NCBI RefSeq assembly: GCF_028640845.1
Contig: NC_080546.1
Span: 36,835,520 to 36,899,519, forward strand
DNA from: Ahaetulla prasina
Taxonomy: Eukaryota; Chordata; Lepidosauria; Squamata; Colubridae
Reading direction: 5' to 3'
Length of the DNA stretch: 64,000 bases
Made by a program: the position numbers and the translations under genes. The notes beneath the pieces are model-generated. The model was not told where the DNA came from. It ran no database searches and was given only the letters and a program-made list of their open reading frames with translations. Every line of letters begins with the position of its first letter. Position 1 is the first letter of the stretch. Shown here in pieces: positions 58,998 to 64,000 of the stretch.

Positions 58998-59300
58998 TCA
59001 CACTTCTTTGAAGATCTCCTTAGGTGAAGATTCACTTAAGGACACTGATGAGTGGGGTATCCTGAGGAGCTCAGGCATAGGGATGAATTCCATGCCACTA
59101 GTGACCTGGAAAGGGGTCAGGCCAGTGCTGCTATGTACGACATTATTGTATGCCACTTCAGCAAACTTCATACCCAGAGTCATGGGGAAGAAAAGCAGTA
59201 GGAATGGAAGCAATTTACAGGAGCAACTAGTGACTTCTATGCCAGCAATTTTGCTTGGGGGAAGACAGAAGGGAAGGCTAACATGTCACCCAATATAAAT
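58998..59300 (-). mobile_element. Ty3/gypsy integrase fragment
   Basis: On the - strand, 71 open codons (59213-58998) read MKFAEVAYNNVVHSSTG, then LTPFQVTSG and MEFIPMPEL. FAE-AYN---H-STG-TPF is the end of the Ty3/gypsy integrase core. Codons further upstream (to about 59300) are decayed. A 38-bp piece of it is present inverted at 60038-60075. Confidence 0.75.
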
Positions 59301-59462
59301 CAGTTCAACCTTAAAACACTCACAAAAGAACTATGAAGCTGGAACCAAAGTTAAATAGTTTAACCTCAAGGGTATTTTATAATGATTTACCTAGAGATAA
59401 ACGTTTCCATAATAAAAAAAAGTAGCTAAATAAAAATATTCCAGGATTTCTCTAATGGGAGC

Positions 59463-59480
59463 TCCCTATCTTAAAGAAGT

Positions 59481-59519
<39 letters not shown>

Positions 59520-60030
59520 TTAGTTTGTCAAACATGTACAAGATAGCAGGTATGAATATGATCATGGACATGAACAAAAGAAATGAATACAAATAAATGG
59601 GGACAGTAGGACACGACGGTAGGCACGCTAGTGCACTTATGAACACACCCTTTATGGAACTCTTAGGAATGGGGTGAGGTCCACGGTAGACAGTTTAAGG
59701 TTGAAGCTGTGACGGTTTGAGGATATAACCATGGAATCGGGTAGAGCATTTCAGACATTGACCACTCTGTTGCTGAAGTCGTATTTTCTGCAATCGAGTT
59801 TGAAGTGGTTTACCTTGAGTTTGTCTCGATTGTTTACCTGTGTATTATTGTGCTTGAAGCTGAAGACATTGTTGACAGGTAAGACGTTGTAGCAGACAAT
59901 TTTGTGTACTATGCATAGTTCAGACTGCAGGAGGTGCAGTTTTTGGTCCAAGCCCAAAATTTTAAGCCCGGTGGCATAAGGGATTCTATTGTGAGTAGAG
60001 GAGTGACGTACTCCTCTCATGAAATACCTC
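59463..60030 (-). mobile_element. LINE 3' end with (TTTA)n
   Basis: (TTTA)n occupies 59467-59521 (antisense poly-AAAT tail). On the - strand, 60017-59751 encodes MRGVRHSSTHNRIPYATGLK and then KYDFSNRVVNV, a C-terminal LINE domain (the consensus word near the end of many such elements is FSNRVVN-WN-LP). 5'-truncated near 60030. It is not the same family as the CR1, L2-like or AATAG elements here. Confidence 0.65.
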
Positions 60031-60153
60031 TGGTATTGCACTGGCCTGACCCCTTTCCAGGTCACTAGTGGCATGAAATACCTCAATCATATTAATGTCT
60101 GATATTATTGCACCTTAAAAAACTATGAGTGAAATCTTCTCAAACATATGAAC

Positions 60154-60410
60154 CAGTGGTGAAATACAAATTTTTTTCCTACCGGTTCTGTGGATGTGGC
60201 TTGGTGGGCATGACTTGGTAGGCGTGGCAGGGAAAAGATACTGCAAAATCTCCATTTCCACCCCACTCCTAGGGGAAGGATATTGCAAAATCTCCATTCC
60301 CATCCTCTCTGTGACCAGCCAGAGGTGGTATTTGCCAGTTCTCTGAACTACTCAAAATTTCCGCTACTGGTTCTCCAGAACCTGTCAGAACCTGCTGGAT
60401 TTCACCCCTG
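60154..60410. mobile_element. hAT-type MITE, CAGGGGTGAAAT family, perfect 8-bp duplication
   Basis: Ends CAGTGGTGAAATACAAA and GCTGGATTTCACCCCTG. ATATGAAC at 60146-60153 and 60411-60418 is a perfect duplication. Reverse orientation relative to 16322-16588. Two copies of TGCAAAATCTCCATT are internal. Confidence 0.93.
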
Positions 60411-60829
60411 ATATGAACTATTATGTAGGAATCTTAGCAAAGACACAGAATCTTAGCAAAGACACAGGATCAAAAATTGCTAGGTGTTTCCATGCATAGA
60501 ATCGTAGAAGCTGTTACCTTGGGCTACAAGAACAGCTATGATTCAGACCGCCACCAGATGGCAGTAAAGACCTTGGGTTTCAAGGTCTGCTTCTACCTGG
60601 GGGTGGTCTAATTTTTCTCGTCCAGTGACTCCAGTCTAATAATGCTGATTAATTGTATTTGTGGATGACGAGGGCTTTGTGTGCTTATAGGGTTTTTGTT
60701 GTTGTTGCAGCTTTTCCTATGTCAATATATTTTATCCCTTGCCAACACCTGCTTTGAAGAAAAAGAAATGACTTCGAGAAATTAATCGGGCTTGTAGAAT
60801 AACCGACTGGCAAGGCAGTCCGGCTTAGA

Positions 60830-62200
60830 AACCGAAATGGGCGATTACTTCGGACTCACTACCGTCCCGCCGGCACCTTCTGCGGGCAAAAGAGTGGGGG
60901 AGGCTGGCTGGGTGGGTGGGAAACGTGCCTCTTGTTCCGCATTACCCTTCACGAAACCACCAGCTCCTACCGGGGCTCCACAGGAGGCCCTTCACCGGAC
61001 TCCCGCCGCTTGGGTGGAGCTTGCGGGCTTGGAAGCCAAGGCAGGGATGTGGAGACCGCGTGACCAGCTCTTGGGATTGCAGGAAGCGCCAAGCCAACCA
61101 CCGCGCTCTGCGCAGGTTGTGCCAGCCGAGGCCACGCCTCTTTGGAACCTGGCGCGTCAGCCCTCCGGAGGCGATAGGCTCGGCCGGGCGATGGAGATCC
61201 GCAGCGGAGCAGAGCGGGGCGTTCCAGGGTGTTGCTGGTCGGTGCCATCCCGGCCGGGCAGGGATGGGCGATCTAAGCGATCGCGAGTTTAGCGACCCAG
61301 CGGAGGATGCTAGGGCTAACCTCTTGCGGCTTGGCGTGCGCATGAACGAGGACAGCCGGTGGGCTCCTTAGCCGCCTTTGCGACGTCCTTTGTCGGACGG
61401 TGTTGGACAGCGTCCCCTTTCGGGGGAAGAAGCTTTATCGGGGCCAGTCCGGTGTCGCTTGGCCGTGCGCCTCCCAGGCGGCGGGTTTTTAACCCGGAGA
61501 GACCAGTTAGACGCCGGGGCGATAGGACGCGATCGTCCGAAATCCCGGGGTGTTTTCGCGTCAGTCGTGCCGGGGACACTGCGGGGTTTGCCAGCTCCGA
61601 AAGGACTCTGGCGCACTGAGAGGTGGAAGAGGAAGGACCGGTCGATTCGAGCCGGGCAGCTCTCTAGCCGCCTCTGTCCGTATACCTGACCTTGCCTCCT
61701 TCGCATATAAACGACGGGGAACAAGCGGTCTTTGCAGGCAAGATTTTCTTGGCTCGGGAGGTAATTCCGAACCGTCGCCCGCTTCCCTCGTCTGGTTCTG
61801 TGGTCGGATGCGGTCCTCGCCCCACCGCCGCATCCTTCCCGGGGCTCTATTGGCATGAGCCGGCTGGGAGATGGCGTTACCGCCCGGCAGGAGTGAGGCT
61901 GGGCGGGCTCAGCCGCCGCGTCGGCCGCTCTGAGGTCACCGCTCGGCTTGTTCCCGCGTCCCCACCGCCGTGACTCCCGAGCGTGAGAGCTGCTTCTACT
62001 ACCGAGGACGCGGGGAAGCGCAGCGGGCATGCCGCGGCTCTTTCTTGCTTCCCTCCTTCCCGATGATCCGTGCTTCCGTCGAGCTACTGGCGGCGCCCCA
62101 CCGGGCTGGGCCGGGCGCTGAGGGAGAACGGAGGCTGCGTTCTTGAGAAGCGTCCGCCGAAAAGAAGCTTCCCCCGGCTGCCTTTGTCTTGGCCGGGAGG
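60830..62200 (+). promoter_or_regulatory. TBC1D9: CpG-rich promoter and 5' UTR of TBC1D9
   Basis: GC content and CpG density rise sharply at about 60830 and fall after about 62340, a classic CpG island over the first exon. I see no TATA box in the right place. An inverted CCAAT word (CTATTGGCAT, near 61848) and several GGGCG words are present. The start of transcription cannot be fixed from sequence. Long open frames on both strands inside the island are a GC effect. Confidence 0.75.
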
Positions 62201-62327
62201 ATGTGGGTGAACCCGGAGGAGGTGCTGCTGGCCAATGCCTTGTGGATCACGGAGCGGGCCAACCCGTACTTCATCCTGCAGAAAAGGAAGGGGCACGGAG
62301 GAGATGGAGGCAGCGGAGGGATCACTG
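62201..62327 (+). CDS. TBC1D9: TBC1D9 first coding exon
   Basis: TBC1D9 is a large protein with GRAM domains, a Rab-GAP TBC domain and an EF-hand. The ATG at 62201 has A at -3 (GGGAGGATGT). 42 codons follow: [20 protein letters not shown] then [22 protein letters not shown] and one base of the next codon, before the donor GTAAGA. This N terminus matches TBC1D9; TBC1D9B differs at several of these positions (MWLSPEEVL as I recall it). All further exons are outside the window. It lies on the same strand as RNF150 and about 24 kb downstream, as in other amniotes. Confidence 0.95.
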
Positions 62328-62636
62328 GTAAGAGCGGAGGGCTCCCCTCTGGGATAGGGGCGCTCAGCTCTTCTTTATCCAGAAGACAAGTAGTCCTCCT
62401 GAATTCACGGGGACTACTGGTGAATAGGCCCTTGTGAATTCCATAGCCTGTGTTGATCTAGCTCATTTTGGGGGGGGGGTGTCTTATTACCATTGATGGT
62501 GGGGGGGAGGGGGGCTATATATGAGGAGTTCTTGGTTCTCCCTGAGCTCGGTTTTTTGCTTGCAGAGCTTACATTACCAACAAGGTAACAGTGAGGTAAC
62601 AACTGGACAGCAAAGCCCACTCACACTCACACTGAT

Positions 62637-62835
62637 GTTACACAGTCAAGGCATAGCATAGCATAACCATTACCATACCACACCACACCATACCATACCA
62701 TACCCCTTTACTGTCACTTTGAATATACACTAATTGGCATACGTTAAAATGAAATGTCATTGCATACAGCTCTCAAAGGGTGACCACCTCCAATATACAC
62801 CACATAATCATGACAGAATAAATATATAAAGAATG
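62637..62835 (-). repeat. (CATAG)n/(CATAC)n pentamers with a LINE-like 3' flank
   Basis: Pentamer-like repeats CATAG, CATAC and CACAC at 62651-62705, followed by CTTTACTGTCACTTTGAATA and AAATGAAATGTCATTGCATA. This recalls the antisense 3' end of a Rex/CR1-like LINE whose tail has turned into a microsatellite, as at 27136. The family is uncertain. In TBC1D9 intron 1. Confidence 0.5.
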
Positions 62836-62974
62836 GAATGTCTGCAACCTAACAACCAAGCCCAGACAGCACCAAGCACTTCACAATTCAACCCTGAGCT
62901 ACTGAGCTGTATATTATCTATAGGCTATATAAGATTTCAGCATTTCAGGTTGAAAAAGTACACATCTCTTAAAC

Positions 62975-63070
62975 CAGAGGTGGGGAACTATGGCCCCTTT
63001 ATGACTTGTGGACTTCAACTCCCAGAATTGAAGTCCAGAGGTCATAAAAGGACCATAGCTTCCCACCCCG
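62975..63070. mobile_element. Short foldback hAT-type MITE
   Basis: CAGAGGTGGGGAACTATGGC at the left and GACCATAGCTTCCCACCCCG at the right; inner arms GACTTCAACTCCCAGAATT and AATTGAAGTC. The flanks TCTTAAAC and TTTTAAAT are a decayed 8-bp duplication. Distant relative of 39365-39470. Confidence 0.75.
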
Positions 63071-63673
63071 TTTTAAATAAAACTGAAAATGACTGCTATG
63101 TTTTCTTCCATTATGTCTTTTGGATATATTTGTACGCTTTGCTAGAGCTTCTGCAATCTAATGCCCTTCAGATATGTGGGTCATGAAACTCCCAGCCAAA
63201 AGCTCTGGTAGGGACTCTGGAAATTGTCATCCCAATATTTTTGGAAGGCATTAGGCTATGGAAGGTTGTAATTATGTACAGTAATTACTTGCGGTATTAT
63301 TTTGGGCTGACAATTTTATTGCTAATTATTAGTTCCTTTGTCATTTCACAGAAAAACATTGGGCGGGGAATTTATGACAATTCCATAAAACTGTTGGGAT
63401 TATTATTGACCTGTGTAGGAAATCTTTAAAAGCTCTTTTGACCTCCCTGAGAGGTACTTCCAAGTATTTATACAAAGCGTTTGGTGTACTTATTCTGCTT
63501 TGAAATTCTTTTGTAGTTTCATCTTCCAACGTTCTCTGTGAAAGTTCCTTGTCTGTTCTCTTGCTGTAAATGTGGTGCATCGGGTATAAAATTGCCTAAG
63601 GTCACAGAATTAAAACTGCCTTGTAGAATAGACAAAAATCAATTCTGAACATCAGGGTTTAAAATGGTTTAGG

Positions 63674-63810
63674 CAGTGGTGGGATTCAGCCGGTTCGCAC
63701 CACTTCGGGAGAACTGGTTGTTAACTTTCTGAGCATTTTGGCAAACTGGTTGTTGGAAGAAATCATTAGGGCAGGGAACCAGTTGTTAAATTACTTGAAT
63801 CCCACCACTG
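63674..63810. mobile_element. hAT-type MITE, perfect 8-bp duplication
   Basis: 137 bp. Ends CAGTGGTGGGATTCAGCCGG and TTGAATCCCACCACTG. GGTTTAGG at 63666-63673 and 63811-63818 is a perfect duplication. Same family as 37089-37229. Confidence 0.95.
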
Positions 63811-63939
63811 GGTTTAGGATATTTTCTGTTTCTGTTGGCTACACAAATAAATAAGGGGTACACTCTTTTTTTATTTCGGTAATTGCAGTGTCCCAAAAGT
63901 GCTTTTTCAAGAGCAACTGGACTTTCTGGTTTTTCTTTG

Positions 63940-64000
63940 AAGACCTTTCGCTTCTCATCCAAGAAGCTTCTTCAGCTAAGAAGCAAAACGTCTTCAAAGA
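63940..64000 (-). mobile_element. Penelope-type end with hammerhead-like motif, cut by the window end
   Basis: 63942-63975 on the - strand reads CTGAAGA-A-GCTTCT-TGGATG-AGAAGC-GAAAGGTC, the same layout as the motif in the Penelope-like copies but with different stem bases. 63979-64000 then carries a short inverted copy of one end (AAGCAAAACGTCTTCAAAGA). The window ends within it. Confidence 0.55.

Noticed and set aside
61368..62030. 220-codon antisense frame in the CpG island, and several shorter ones
   Set aside because: High GC content removes stops on both strands; the translation is arginine/proline-rich without a domain. A divergent transcript is possible but a protein is not supported.

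Overview
This is vertebrate nuclear DNA, almost certainly from a squamate reptile and probably a snake. The evidence is GT-AG exons of two vertebrate genes plus a typical squamate repeat load: CR1 and L2-like LINEs, a Bov-B (RTE) 3' end, tRNA-derived SINEs of the Sauria type, many short hAT-type elements, Penelope-like elements, a Ty1/copia relic, Ty3/gypsy pieces, and LINE 3' ends carrying (AATAG)n pentamers. That last trait is known from the Snake1/L3 CR1 LINEs of snakes. No prokaryotic features are present.

Host genes. The + strand carries the 3' two thirds of RNF150, a transmembrane RING-H2 E3 ubiquitin ligase of the Goliath/RNF130 family. Six coding exons are seen: 7207-7457, 21819-21890, 22274-22356, 23041-23137, 24350-24560 and 38346-38464. 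They encode the end of the PA domain, the membrane segment, the RING-H2 domain and the conserved C-terminal tail. The first coding exon (signal peptide and start of the PA domain) lies left of the window. A long probable 3' UTR follows. About 24 kb further on, also on the + strand, a CpG-rich promoter (about 60830-62330) holds the first coding exon of TBC1D9 (62201-62327). The head-to-tail order RNF150 then TBC1D9 matches the human 4q31 neighbourhood as I recall it.

Layout. 1-7206 is RNF150 intron 1 with an L1 relic broken up by a CR1 and an L2-like LINE. 7458-21818 is intron 2, with hAT elements, a 14-bp minisatellite, a 643-bp near-identical tandem duplication with (TA)n, an L2 relic split by a Ty1/copia element, an antisense LINE endonuclease relic and a second CR1. 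Introns 3-5 are short. Intron 6 (24561-38345) carries an L2 end beside the splice donor, Penelope-like elements, a 2.8-kb antisense LINE, Bov-B and, just before the last exon, an antisense CR1 end. 38465-46890 is the probable 3' UTR, with three small foldback or hAT elements. 46890-60800 is intergenic, with SINEs, Penelope ends, a solo LTR and gypsy pieces. 62328-64000 is TBC1D9 intron 1.

I see no new multi-gene system. The most interesting signals are repeated hammerhead-like motifs with stem-preserving changes in the Penelope-like elements, a copia element with a half-tRNA-type primer site, the recent 643-bp duplication, and insertions whose target-site duplications and interrupted reading frames let the empty sites be read.
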